In this document: positions 1-7,683 of the stretch, one piece after another
Layout of the letters: the number at the start of each line of letters is the position of its first letter
Position numbering within the stretch: the stretch's first letter is position 1
DNA from: Streptomyces spororaveus
Lineage (GTDB): Bacteria > Actinomycetota > Actinomycetes > Streptomycetales > Streptomycetaceae
Direction: 5' to 3'
Assembly (NCBI RefSeq): GCF_016755875.1
Contig: NZ_BNED01000005.1
Location: forward strand, 4,788,001 to 4,852,000
DNA length: 64,000 nucleotides
Made by a program: the position numbers and the translations under genes
The notes under the pieces: model-generated
What the model was told of the DNA's origin: nothing
What the model saw: the letters and a program-made list of their open reading frames with translations, nothing else
Databases searched by the model: none

Positions 1-453
1 GCCGATGGCCCCGGCGATGCCGGTGCCGAGCGGGACGAAGAGGAAGCGGTCGGCGCCCCGGCCGGCGCCGATGCGGCCTTCGGCGAGTCCGCCCGTGCGC
101 ACGTCGTGGCCGAGGGCCACCGGGATGCCGCCGAGGCGGCTGCTGAGCAGGGCGCGCATCGGTACGTCGCGCCAGCCCAGGTTCGCCGCGTAGACGGCGA
201 TCCCGTGCTCGGCGTCGACGATGCCCGGGACGGCGACGCCGGCCGCCGAGGCGGGCCGTCCGAAGCGTTCCCGGCCGGTGTCGAGCAGCTCGGCGGCGAA
301 GTCCTGGATCGTCTCGACGACGGCGTCGGGGCCCCGCTCGCGGCCGGTGGCCCGGCGCGCTTCGTGGAGCAGGGTGCCGTCGTCCGCGACGAGGGCGGCC
401 TTCATCCCGGTGCCGCCCACATCGAGGGCGATGACGTGTTTCACGGATTTCAC
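1..453 (-). CDS. nagK: ROK-family sugar kinase, probable N-acetylglucosamine kinase (3' end cut by window)
   Basis: Only the first 151 codons are present; the gene runs off the left edge. The N-terminus reads I-A-L-D-V-G-G-T-G-M-K (residues 8-18), the ROK/ASKHA phosphate-binding loop. A second glycine-rich stretch, PLGTGIAGAIG, lies at the cut end. ROK kinases phosphorylate sugars such as glucose, N-acetylglucosamine or ManNAc in the cytosol. The GlcNAc assignment is inferred from context: a DasR-type palindrome lies about 30 bp upstream, and in Streptomyces the nagKA operon sits beside a divergent sugar-binding lipoprotein gene as here. Starts are GTG at 453 or GTG at 444; neither has a strong ribosome-binding site. 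The downstream gene (expected nagA) is outside the window, so the pairing cannot be checked. Confidence 0.8.
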   Translation of the reverse strand, partial: MKSVKHVIALDVGGTGMKAALVADDGTLLHEARRATGRERGPDAVVETIQDFAAELLDTGRERFGRPASAAGVAVPGIVDAEHGIAVYAANLGWRDVPMRALLSSRLGGIPVALGHDVRTGGLAEGRIGAGRGADRFLFVPLGTGIAGAIG

Positions 454-482
454 AGAGACAGTCTCGCGTGCTCGGCGGGGAA

Positions 483-496
483 AGGTCTAGTCCAAT
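483..496. promoter_or_regulatory. DasR-type operator (dre-like) upstream of nagK
   Basis: On the minus strand this reads ATTGGACTAGACCT, a close match to the dre consensus TGGTCTAGACCA bound by the GntR regulator DasR. It lies about 30 bp from the kinase start. DasR represses GlcNAc uptake and catabolism genes and is released by glucosamine-6-phosphate. The same 14-mer recurs upstream of cutC at 31861-31874. Confidence 0.7.
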
Positions 497-568
497 GAGG
501 GAGATTGTTGAGCGGCCATACAAATCCGGGACCCCGGGCGGGAGCCCGATGTGGACGAGCCGCCAAAG

Positions 569-580
569 TGGTGTAGACCT
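569..580. promoter_or_regulatory. Second dre-like site, upstream of the sugar-binding lipoprotein
   Basis: TGGTGTAGACCT differs from the core dre TGGTCTAGACCA at two positions. It lies 39 bp before the GTG start of the lipoprotein gene. With the site at 483-496 it suggests that both divergent genes belong to the DasR regulon. No clear -10 was identified next to it. Confidence 0.5.
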
Positions 581-619
581 TACGTGGATCGTACGTACAA
601 GAAGAGTGGATGGAGAACT

Positions 620-1918
620 GTGAAGGGCCGTTACCTGAGCCTGGCCGCGTCCGGCGCCGTGCTGTGCCTGACTGCCGTGACGCTGACGGGCTGCGGAGCC
701 CTCGGCGGGCTCACCGGAGACAACGAGGTGACCCTGCGGGTCGTGGCGGCCGACTACGGGGACAATCCGCAGAACTCCTCCGAGTCCTACTGGAAGGACC
801 TCGCCGCAGGCTTCGAGAAGGCCAACCCGGGCATCAAGGTCGAGGTCAGCGTCTACTCCTGGTCCGAGGTCGACGCCAAGGTCGCCGAGATGGTCAAGGC
901 CGGCAAGGCCCCCGACATAGCCCAGATCGGCGCCTACTCCGACTACGCGGCCGCCGACAAGCTGTACTCGGCCGAAGAGCTGCTCTCCGTGAAGACCGAG
1001 GCCGACTTCCTCGGCCCGCTCGCGGACGCCGGCAAGGTCAAGCAGATCCAGTACGGCATGCCCTTCGTGGCCAGCACCCGGCTGCTCTTCTACAACGAGA
1101 AGCTGCTCGCCGACGCCGGTGTGATCGGCAAGGACGGCAAGGGCTGGCAGCCGAAGAGCTGGGCGGACCTCGAAGCCGCCGCCAAGAAGCTCAAGGCCGC
1201 CAACGTCCCCACCCCCTTCGCGCTGCCGCTGGGCCGCGAGGAGGCGCAGGCCGAGACGATGATGTGGATGCTCGCGGGCGGCGGCGGATACACCAACAAC
1301 GAGGAGTCGTACTCGATCGACTCCGCCCCCAACATCAAGACGCTGGAGTTCCTGCGGGACAAGATGGTCGGCCAGGGGCTGACCGGCCCCGTGGAGCCCG
1401 GCAAGCTGGACCGCCAGGCCGCCTTCGACGCCTTCACCAAGGGCGAGGTAGGCATGCTCAACGGGCACCCGACACTGCTCAAGCAGGCGGAGGCCAAGGG
1501 CGTGAAGTTCGGCATGGTGCCGCTGCCCACCGCCGACGGCAGCGACAAGCCCGCGATGGGTGTCGCCGACTGGGTCATGGCCTTCAAGACCGGCCACCGC
1601 CAGCAGTCCGGCAAGTTCCTCGACTTCATGTACCAGCCGAAGAACGTGACGGCCTTCACCGAGAAGTACGACCTGCTGCCCGCCACCACCACCGGCTACC
1701 AGGCCAAGCAGGCCGCGACCGGCGGCAACGCCCCGCAGCTGAAGCCGTTCCTGACGGCGCTGCCCGGCTCGCGGCTGTACCCGGTCGGCAAGAAGTCCTG
1801 GGCGGGCGTCAGCGAGGACATCAAGCAGAACATCGGCAAGACCGTCCAGCCGGGCGGACAGCCGGCGAAGGTACTGGAGGGGATCGCCACCACCGCCCGC
1901 GCGGCGGACCCGCGCTGA
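620..1918 (+). CDS. Sugar ABC transporter substrate-binding lipoprotein
   Basis: A 432-residue extracellular binding protein of family 1 (SBP_bac_1). It has a basic N-terminus, a hydrophobic core and the lipobox L-T-G-C, with Cys25 as the lipidation site. The mature protein has typical features: the YWKDLAAGFEKANPGIKVEV start region, an ADWVMAFKTG segment and a late W-AGV helix. Start GTG at 620 has GGAGA five bases upstream; an in-frame ATG at 551 would bury the signal peptide and is rejected. No permease or ATPase gene is adjacent, so it probably works with components encoded elsewhere, as is common for Streptomyces sugar importers that share the MsiK ATPase. The dre-like site and neighbouring nagK suggest an amino-sugar or chito-oligosaccharide ligand (inference). 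Confidence 0.85.
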   Translation: MKGRYLSLAASGAVLCLTAVTLTGCGALGGLTGDNEVTLRVVAADYGDNPQNSSESYWKDLAAGFEKANPGIKVEVSVYSWSEVDAKVAEMVKAGKAPDIAQIGAYSDYAAADKLYSAEELLSVKTEADFLGPLADAGKVKQIQYGMPFVASTRLLFYNEKLLADAGVIGKDGKGWQPKSWADLEAAAKKLKAANVPTPFALPLGREEAQAETMMWMLAGGGGYTNNEESYSIDSAPNIKTLEFLRDKMVGQGLTGPVEPGKLDRQAAFDAFTKGEVGMLNGHPTLLKQAEAKGVKFGMVPLPTADGSDKPAMGVADWVMAFKTGHRQQSGKFLDFMYQPKNVTAFTEKYDLLPATTTGYQAKQAATGGNAPQLKPFLTALPGSRLYPVGKKSWAGVSEDIKQNIGKTVQPGGQPAKVLEGIATTARAADPR

Positions 1919-1953
1919 GCGGTGGCGGCGGGCCGGGTGTCAGAGCGCGGCGT

Positions 1954-1959
1954 TAATCT
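1954..1959 (+). promoter_or_regulatory. -10 box TAATCT of a probable leaderless promoter
   Basis: TAATCT is separated from the ATG at 1966 by exactly six bases (ggcggt... spacing), so the transcript would begin at or next to the start codon. There is no purine-rich ribosome-binding site. Confidence 0.5.
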
Positions 1960-1965
1960 GGCGGT

Positions 1966-2202
1966 ATGACGGACGAGGGGCAGCTGACGGCCACGGAGGC
2001 CGCGGTGCTCGCGTACGAGGGACGCACCTGGCCAGGGCCCGGAGCCAAGGAACGGGCCATCCGGGAGGGGCTGGGCATGACCCCCGTCCGCTACTACCAG
2101 CTGCTCAACGCGCTCATGGACGATCCGAGGGCCCTGGCGCACGCCCCGGGCACGGTGAACCGGCTGCGCAGGATCCGCGAGGCCCAGCGGGCCCGGCGAT
2201 AG
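1966..2202 (+). CDS. DUF3263 family small protein
   Basis: A 78-residue basic protein whose body (LTATEAAVLAYEGRTW, then RYYQLLNALMDDP and a late RLRR-IR) matches the actinobacterial DUF3263 family. The fold looks like a small helical, possibly HTH-like, domain; the function is unknown. It sits directly upstream of otsB on the same strand, 39 bp away, but each gene has its own leaderless-type -10 box, so co-transcription is not required. In streptomycetes this family commonly neighbours trehalose-phosphatase. Confidence 0.75.
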   Translation: MTDEGQLTATEAAVLAYEGRTWPGPGAKERAIREGLGMTPVRYYQLLNALMDDPRALAHAPGTVNRLRRIREAQRARR

Positions 2203-2228
2203 CCGTAGCCGTCACACCGTTGGGCCGT

Positions 2229-2234
2229 TAGGGT
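2229..2234 (+). promoter_or_regulatory. -10 box TAGGGT before otsB (leaderless-type)
   Basis: TAGGGT ends seven bases before the ATG at 2242. A GTG at 2236 is in frame but would be one base from the hexamer, so the ATG is preferred. Confidence 0.45.
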
Positions 2235-2241
2235 CGTGCAT

Positions 2242-3090
2242 ATGGGGAGCCATCCGCACGACCTGCCGATGCCCGTCACCGCAGCCGGACGCGAGGGACT
2301 CGAAGCCCTGCTCCGCGCACCCCGCCGGTCCGTGGTCGCCCTGGACTTCGACGGCACCCTCGCCGACATCGTCCCGGACCCGGACCAGGCCCGAGCCCAC
2401 CCCGGAGCCGTCCCGGCCCTGTCCGCACTCGCCCCCGAGGTCGACTCGGTCGCGGTGATCACCGGACGGCCGGCGGGCGTCGCCGTCCGCTACGGGGGCT
2501 TCGCCGGGGTCCCCGGACTCCAGCACCTGGTCGTCCTCGGCCACTACGGGGCCGAACGGTGGGACGCCGTCAGCGGCATCGTCCACGCGCCCGCCGAGCA
2601 CCCCGGGGTGGCGGCCGTCCGGGCCGAGCTGCCGGGGTTCCTGGACTCCATCGGGGCCTGGCGCGGCACCTGGATCGAGGAGAAGGGCCGGGCGCTGGCC
2701 GTGCACACCCGGCGGGCCGAGGACCCGGCGGCGGCCTTCGCTGCGCTGCGGGAGCCGCTGGCGGAGCTCGCGGCGCGGCACGGGCTGATGGTCGAGCCGG
2801 GGCGGGCGGTGCTGGAGCTGAGGCCGCCCGGCATGGACAAGGGCGTCGCCCTGACCGAGTTCCTGGCGGAGCGGGACGCGGAGGCGGTGCTGTACGCGGG
2901 CGACGACCTGGGTGACCTGGCGGCCTTCGCGGCCGTGGAGAAGGGCCGTAAGGACGGCCTGCCGGGGCTGCTGGTGTGCAGCGGCTCGGCCGAGGTCCCG
3001 GAGCTCGCCGCACGGGCCGACCTGGTCCTGCCCGGACCGGGCAAGGTCGCCGCCTTCCTGGCCACCCTGGCCGGGGCCATCCGCGGCTGA
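2242..3090 (+). CDS. otsB: Trehalose-6-phosphate phosphatase
   Basis: A 282-residue HAD-superfamily phosphatase that removes the phosphate from trehalose-6-phosphate. HAD motif I is V-A-L-D-F-D-G-T-L (nucleophile Asp35, acid/base Asp37). The trehalose-phosphatase signature continues with A-V-I-T-G-R-P, then GHYGAE. Motif IV is Y-A-G-D-D-L-G-D near the C-terminus. Length is normal for the family. The substrate-producing enzyme OtsA is encoded convergently just downstream, separated only by a palindromic element, so the two enzymes form the standard OtsAB route from UDP- or GDP-glucose plus glucose-6-phosphate to trehalose, an osmolyte and spore storage sugar in streptomycetes. Confidence 0.92.
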   Translation: MGSHPHDLPMPVTAAGREGLEALLRAPRRSVVALDFDGTLADIVPDPDQARAHPGAVPALSALAPEVDSVAVITGRPAGVAVRYGGFAGVPGLQHLVVLGHYGAERWDAVSGIVHAPAEHPGVAAVRAELPGFLDSIGAWRGTWIEEKGRALAVHTRRAEDPAAAFAALREPLAELAARHGLMVEPGRAVLELRPPGMDKGVALTEFLAERDAEAVLYAGDDLGDLAAFAAVEKGRKDGLPGLLVCSGSAEVPELAARADLVLPGPGKVAAFLATLAGAIRG

Positions 3091-3117
3091 CGCTGACGCT
3101 CTCAGCCGCCTGCACAT

Positions 3118-3230
3118 TTCAGCCTCTCCGGCGTGTGAGGAGCGGGGTCCGGGGCGGAGCCCCGGCAGCGGCGCCGCTGCCGGGGGCCGGCCCCCGGACC
3201 CCCGCGCCTCACACGCCGGCGGGGCTGGAT
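3118..3230. repeat. GC-rich palindromic intergenic element, copy A
   Basis: A long imperfect inverted repeat centred near 3174 between convergent otsB and otsA. The arms begin cagcctctccggcgtgtgag on the left and end ctcacacgccggcggggctg on the right. Inner arms carry ggggtccggggcggagcc and its complement. It can form a hairpin in both transcripts and probably acts as a bidirectional terminator. The right arm supplies the TGA of otsA. Related copies lie at 26695, 32608, 54257 and, degenerate, at 57981. Confidence 0.8.
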
Positions 3231-4684
3231 GGGCCGAGGTCCGAGAGCTGGGCCGTGAACCACTGGGCCGGGGGGAGGGCCGTCGCCGCGGCGGCCAGCC
3301 GCTTCGTGCGTTCCGCACGCTCACCCACCGGCATGGTCAGCGCAGCGTGCAGGGCCTCCGCCGTCGCCGACACGTCGTACGGGTTCACCGTCAGCGCGTC
3401 CTGCCGGAGTTCCTCGTACGCCCCCGCCCCGGTGGACAGCACCAGCACGCACCCCGCCTCCGACACCACCGGGATCTCCTTCGCCACCAGGTTCATCCCG
3501 TCCCGCACCGGATTCACCAGCGCCACGTCCGCCAGCCGGTAGGCCGCCAGCGACCGCGCGAAGTCGTCCTTCACCGACACCAGCACCGGCTGCCAGTCCT
3601 CCGTGCCGAACTCCGCGTTGATCTGCGCCGCCAGCTCCGCGACGGACGCCGTGTAGTCCCGGTACACCTTCAGGTCCTGCCGCGACGGGTACGCCGAGGC
3701 CAGGTGCACGACCCGGCCGCGCCATTCGGGGTGGACCGTCAGCAGTTCCCGGTAGGCCAGCAGGCCGCGCAGGATGTTCTTCGACAGCTCCGTCCGGTCC
3801 ACCCGGACGATGGTCTTCAGGCCACCGGTCTCCGCCCTGAGCTGCGCCAGCTTGGCGTCCACCTCCGGCCGGTGGGCGAGCGCCCGCAGCTCGTCGGCGT
3901 CCACGCCCAGCGGGTACACGGCCACCTCGGTCCGCTTGTGCCGCACCGCACCCGACGGGCTCTTCTGGACGTACCTCGCCCCCGACGCCTCCACCCCCGC
4001 CGCGAACCGGGGCTCGGCGATACCGCGCTCGTCGTTCAGGTGCGCGCCGCCCATGAAGGTGTGCGCCCAGGCCCAGGTGTGGAAGCCGACCACGTCCGCG
4101 CCGAGCATCCCCCACATCAGTTCGCCGCGGATGTCGTCGGGCAGCATCCGCAGGAACTCCTGCGAGGCCCACGGGGTGTGCGTGAAGTGCGCGATCCGCA
4201 GGTCCGGCCGCAGTTCCCGGAGCTGCCCCGGGACCAGCGCCAGGTGGTAGTCCTGCACCAGCACGCGGGCGCCGTCCGCCGCCTCCTCGGCCAGGGCCTG
4301 CGCGAACGCCCGGTTGTACGCCACGTACGACTCCCACCGCCGCCGGAACCGCGCGTCGAAGACCGGCTCGCGCGGGACGTCGTACAGGTGGTGGTGCGTG
4401 AACCACAGCACAGAGTTGGCGATCCCGTTGTACGCGTCGTCGTACACGGTGGGATCGATGTCCAGCATGCGGACGCCCGGTTCGGCGACGCCCCGGCGGA
4501 CCGCCTCCCGGTCCGCGTCCGACAGCGCCGCACAGATCCACAGGGCCCCCGGTTGCTCCGCGAGGGCCGCGGAGAGTCCGGAGACGAGACCGCCCCCGCC
4601 GCGCCGGGCGCTGAGCGTCCCGCCGTCGTCGAGGGCGTAGGAGAGGGGGCCGCGGTTCGCTGCTACGAGTACCTGGGAAGCCAT
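3209..4684 (-). CDS. otsA: Trehalose-6-phosphate synthase (GT20)
   Basis: A 491-residue glycosyltransferase family 20 enzyme that transfers glucose from a nucleotide sugar to glucose-6-phosphate. Family marks are the start L-V-A-A-N-R-G-P-L-S with the RRGGGGLVSGL loop that closes over substrate, the central HDYH-like QDYHLALVP, FTHTPWAS, and the late NPVRDGMNLVAKE that binds the nucleotide sugar. The ATG at 4684 is six bases downstream of a TAGGTT -10 (4696-4691), so the mRNA is probably leaderless. The last residues, P-S-S-P-A-G-V, and the stop codon come from the palindromic repeat, as in MurR in this window. Convergent with otsB, so the pair is not an operon. Confidence 0.92.
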   Translation of the reverse strand: MASQVLVAANRGPLSYALDDGGTLSARRGGGGLVSGLSAALAEQPGALWICAALSDADREAVRRGVAEPGVRMLDIDPTVYDDAYNGIANSVLWFTHHHLYDVPREPVFDARFRRRWESYVAYNRAFAQALAEEAADGARVLVQDYHLALVPGQLRELRPDLRIAHFTHTPWASQEFLRMLPDDIRGELMWGMLGADVVGFHTWAWAHTFMGGAHLNDERGIAEPRFAAGVEASGARYVQKSPSGAVRHKRTEVAVYPLGVDADELRALAHRPEVDAKLAQLRAETGGLKTIVRVDRTELSKNILRGLLAYRELLTVHPEWRGRVVHLASAYPSRQDLKVYRDYTASVAELAAQINAEFGTEDWQPVLVSVKDDFARSLAAYRLADVALVNPVRDGMNLVAKEIPVVSEAGCVLVLSTGAGAYEELRQDALTVNPYDVSATAEALHAALTMPVGERAERTKRLAAAATALPPAQWFTAQLSDLGPSSPAGV

Positions 4685-4731
4685 GCGGCCAACCTAGCCC
4701 GGCCCGCTCTCGCTCAAACGTATGGACGCGG

Positions 4732-5730
4732 TCACGCCACGCGACGCAGCGCGTACTCCTTGATGCCCGCCATCGGCGGCCGCTCCTCGGTGTCCACCGG
4801 GTACGTCCGCGGTACGAAGCCCTCCGGGCCGCGCTCGAACTGCGTGAGCTCCGGCCGTACGAGGTGCCCGCGCGAGAGCCGTACCTGGGCGGTGCGGTAG
4901 ATCGCCGCGGCCATCCGGCCCAGCGCCTGCCCGTCCTGATGGCGGTGGACCCGTACGCCCACGTCCACCTGGGCCAGCGCGTCCAGCCCGACCGTGTGCA
5001 GCGCGTCGACCAGCAGGCCCAGCTCGACGCCGTACCCGACGGGGAACGGCAGCCGTTCCAGCAGGGAGCGCCGTACGGCGTACTCGCCGCCCAGCGGCTG
5101 GACGAAGCCGGCCAGTTGCGGCCAGTGGAGGTTGAGGAGCGGCCGGGCGACCAGCTCGGTGACCCGGCCGCCCTGGCCGGGGGCGTCGCCCAGCGGGCGG
5201 TCGTACATCGCCTTGACGAACTGCACGTCGGGGTCGGTCAGCAGCGGTCCGACGATCCCGGAGACGAAGGCGGCGGAGAAGTCCCGCAGGTCGGCGTCGA
5301 CGAAGCAGACGATGTCCCCGCCCGTGGCCAGGAGCGAGCGCCACAGCACCTCGCCCTTGCCGGGCAGCGCCGGGATCCTCGGGAGGATCTCGTCACGGTG
5401 CACCACCCGGGCCCCGGCCTTCGCCGCGACCTCCGCGGTGCGGTCGGCGGAACCCGAGTCGATCACGACCAGTTCGTCGACCAGGGGGACCGGCAGTCCC
5501 TCGATCAGCTCACGCCGGATGACCTCGACGATCGCGCCGACCGTGGCCTCCTCGTCCAGCGCGGGCAGCACGACGCTGACCGTGGTCCCGGCCGCCCGTT
5601 TCCGGTCGAGCAGCTGGTCGAGCGGTCGGTCGGCGGCGGACCAGGAGCGGTCGGCCAGCCATCGCTCCACCTCTTCCAGCACCCTCAGCACTCCCTGCGT
5701 GTCGGCGATATACGCCCTTATGTGATCCAT
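4732..5730 (-). CDS. gpgS: Glucosyl-3-phosphoglycerate synthase
   Basis: A 332-residue GT-A glycosyltransferase (GT81 type). It makes glucosyl-3-phosphoglycerate from NDP-glucose and 3-phosphoglycerate, the first step towards glucosylglycerate or methylglucose polysaccharide. Motifs: an N-terminal helical cap, V-V-L-P-A-L-D-E-E-A-T-V-G, then VVIDSGSADRT and the metal-binding D-A-D in C-F-V-D-A-D-L-R-D-F, followed by PLGGEYAVRR. Start ATG at 5730. It lies 47 bp upstream of otsA on the same strand, although otsA has its own -10 box, and both enzymes draw on nucleotide-activated glucose. It is divergent from the riboswitch-controlled thrC. Confidence 0.85.
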   Translation of the reverse strand: MDHIRAYIADTQGVLRVLEEVERWLADRSWSAADRPLDQLLDRKRAAGTTVSVVLPALDEEATVGAIVEVIRRELIEGLPVPLVDELVVIDSGSADRTAEVAAKAGARVVHRDEILPRIPALPGKGEVLWRSLLATGGDIVCFVDADLRDFSAAFVSGIVGPLLTDPDVQFVKAMYDRPLGDAPGQGGRVTELVARPLLNLHWPQLAGFVQPLGGEYAVRRSLLERLPFPVGYGVELGLLVDALHTVGLDALAQVDVGVRVHRHQDGQALGRMAAAIYRTAQVRLSRGHLVRPELTQFERGPEGFVPRTYPVDTEERPPMAGIKEYALRRVA

Positions 5731-5870
5731 CTCGCGGTTCGGACGGCTGTCTCAACCGCCCGGGCCTTCGGTTACAGTCTTGAACAACGCGAAGGACCAC
5801 CGCATGCCGGGGGTCCCCCGCGTACAAACGCACCGGCGCGCCACAGAGCGCGTATGCCGGTGCCATACCG

Positions 5871-6023
5871 CTCATCCAGAGGGGCAGAGGGACACGGCCC
5901 GTTGAAGCCCCGGCAACCCTCCAGTCGGTTCTCGCGATCGCGCACCAGCGTCGTCAGCGAGGTCCCCGGCTAGGGAAGGTGCCAATTCCGTCTCATGGCG
6001 AAATGCGCCATGGGGAAGATGAG
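5871..6023 (+). promoter_or_regulatory. SAM-I (S-box) riboswitch upstream of thrC
   Basis: The conserved S-box blocks are present in order: agaggggcagaggga, GGCCCGTTGAAGCC, CGGCAACC, then AGGTGCCAATTCC, and finally GATGAG. P1 pairs ctcatc (5871-5876) with gatgag (6018-6023). The P4 hairpin is atggcg-aaatg-cgccat (5995-6011), which explains an apparent ATG at 5995. The 3' strand of P1 runs into the purine-rich aggagaaaggg (6022-6032) just before the ATG at 6043. There is no terminator hairpin with a U tract, so control of translation is more likely than attenuation. Confidence 0.88.
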
Positions 6024-6042
6024 GAGAAAGGGCCTCGCCATC

Positions 6043-7317
6043 ATGGCTGCACAGACTGTCGCCACCTCTGTTGATCTCGGACCCGCCAACGGCCTTTCCT
6101 GTCGTGAGTGCGGCACCCGCTTCGAACTCGGCCCCATCTTCGCGTGTGCCGAGTGCTTCGGACCGCTGGAAGTCGCCTACGACCTCCCGACCGGTGACCC
6201 CGAGGCCCTGCGCGCCGCGATCGAGGCCGGCCCGAACAACATCTGGCGCTACGCGCCGCTCCTGCCCGTCCCGGCCGACGTGGCGTCGAAGCCCAGCCTG
6301 AACCCCGGCTTCACCAAGCTCGTGGACGCGGCCAACCTGGCCAAGGAGCTGGGCATCACCGGCAAGCTCTACGTCAAGGACGACTCCGGCAACCCGACGC
6401 ACTCCTTCAAGGACCGCGTCGTGGCCATCGCCGTCGAGGCCGCCCGCGCCTTCGGCTTCACCACCCTGTCCTGCTCCTCGACCGGCAACCTGGCCGGCGC
6501 CGTCGGCGCCGCGGCCGCCCGGGCCGGCTTCCGCTCCTGCGTGTTCATCCCGCACGACCTGGAGCAGGGCAAGGTCGTCATGGCCGGTGTGTACGGCGGC
6601 GAACTCGTCGGCATCGAGGGCAACTACGACGACGTCAACCGCTTCTGCTCCGAGCTCATCGGCGACCCGCTGGGCGAGGGCTGGGGCTTCGTCAACGTCA
6701 ACCTGCGCCCGTACTACGGCGAGGGCTCCAAGACGCTCGCGTACGAGATCTGCGAGCAGCTCGGCTGGCAGCTGCCCGACCAGATCGTCATCCCGATCGC
6801 GTCCGGCTCGCAGCTGACGAAGATCGACAAGGGTCTGCAGGAGCTCATCAAGCTCGGCCTCGTCGAGGACAAGCCCTACAAGATCTTCGGGGCCCAGGCC
6901 GAGGGCTGCTCCCCGGTGTCGACCGCCTTCAAGGCCGGTCACGACGTGGTCCGCCCGCAGAAGCCGAACACCATCGCCAAGTCGCTGGCCATCGGCAACC
7001 CGGCGGACGGCCCGTACGTCCTGGACATCGCCCGCCGCACCGGCGGTTTCGTCGAGGACGTCACCGACGAGCAGGTCGTCGAGGCCATCAAGATCCTCGC
7101 GCAGACCGAGGGCATCTTCGCCGAGACCGCGGGCGGCGTGACCGTCGGCGTGACGAAGAAGCTCATCGACAACGGGCAGCTCGACCCGACGCTGACCACC
7201 GTCGTCCTCAACACCGGTGACGGCCTCAAGACCCTGGAGGCGGTGGCCGCTGACAGCGGGCAGACCGCCACCATCCGCCCGAGCCTGGACGCGTTCCGCG
7301 CCGCCGGCCTGGCCTGA
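6043..7317 (+). CDS. thrC: Threonine synthase
   Basis: A 424-residue PLP enzyme that converts O-phosphohomoserine to threonine. An N-terminal zinc-ribbon-like segment has four cysteines (CREC near the start and CAEC). The PLP lysine is in H-S-F-K-D-R (about Lys123). The phosphate-binding loop is S-C-S-S-T-G-N-L-A-G-A. The late LNTGDGLKT segment is also conserved. The start at 6043 is chosen because the upstream in-frame ATG at 5995 lies in riboswitch P4. Spacing from AGGAG is long (16 nt), with AAAGGG ten nt away. SAM control fits competition for O-phosphohomoserine between the threonine and methionine branches. A MoaD-like gene follows 38 bp downstream. Confidence 0.93.
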   Translation: MAAQTVATSVDLGPANGLSCRECGTRFELGPIFACAECFGPLEVAYDLPTGDPEALRAAIEAGPNNIWRYAPLLPVPADVASKPSLNPGFTKLVDAANLAKELGITGKLYVKDDSGNPTHSFKDRVVAIAVEAARAFGFTTLSCSSTGNLAGAVGAAAARAGFRSCVFIPHDLEQGKVVMAGVYGGELVGIEGNYDDVNRFCSELIGDPLGEGWGFVNVNLRPYYGEGSKTLAYEICEQLGWQLPDQIVIPIASGSQLTKIDKGLQELIKLGLVEDKPYKIFGAQAEGCSPVSTAFKAGHDVVRPQKPNTIAKSLAIGNPADGPYVLDIARRTGGFVEDVTDEQVVEAIKILAQTEGIFAETAGGVTVGVTKKLIDNGQLDPTLTTVVLNTGDGLKTLEAVAADSGQTATIRPSLDAFRAAGLA

Positions 7318-7355
7318 CCCCTTCTCCTCCGCCCTACCGGAAAGGCAGTAGCGCC

Positions 7356-7634
7356 ATGAGCGTCAACGTCCGCATCCCCACCATCCTGCGCACCTACACC
7401 GGCGGCGTCGCCGAGGTCCCGGCCGAGGGCGCGACCCTCGCCGAGGTCATCGAGTCCCTGGAGAAGAACCACCCGGGCATCGCCGCGCGCGTCCTGGACG
7501 ACCAGGGCAAGCTGCGCCGCTTCGTGAACGTCTACGTGAACGACGACGACGTGCGTTTCGAGGGCGGGCTGCAGGCGGCGACGCCGGACGGCGCCGGTGT
7601 CTCGATCATTCCGGCCGTCGCCGGCGGCTGCTGA
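7356..7634 (+). CDS. MoaD/ThiS-family sulfur carrier protein ending in Gly-Gly-Cys
   Basis: A 92-residue ubiquitin-fold protein of the MoaD/ThiS/CysO type (VNVRIPTILRTYTGG at the start, RRFVNVYVNDDDVRF in the middle). Carriers of this family end in Gly-Gly, which is adenylated and converted to a thiocarboxylate to donate sulfur. Here the last residues are A-V-A-G-G-C, one cysteine beyond the diglycine, so activation should first require removal of that cysteine, for example by a JAMM/Mec-type peptidase. It is 38 bp downstream of thrC with AGGCAG before the ATG and is probably co-transcribed. No moeB/thiF-like or JAMM gene is in the window. The pathway (cysteine, thiamine or a dedicated product) is not determined. 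Confidence 0.85.
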   Translation: MSVNVRIPTILRTYTGGVAEVPAEGATLAEVIESLEKNHPGIAARVLDDQGKLRRFVNVYVNDDDVRFEGGLQAATPDGAGVSIIPAVAGGC

Positions 7635-7648
7635 CACGCGAAAACCGA

Positions 7649-7683
7649 AATTGCCCCCTCCGCTAAAAGCGGAGGGGGCAATT
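7649..7683 (+). terminator. Intrinsic terminator after thrC-moaD-like operon
   Basis: A perfect 15-bp stem, aattgccccctccgc (7649-7663) with gcggagggggcaatt (7669-7683), and a five-base loop taaaa. The stem ends in aatt, giving a short T-rich 3' side. Confidence 0.88.

Noticed and set aside
5995..6042. ATG at 5995 as start of thrC
   Set aside because: It lies in the P4 hairpin of the SAM riboswitch; the ATG at 6043 follows the leader.
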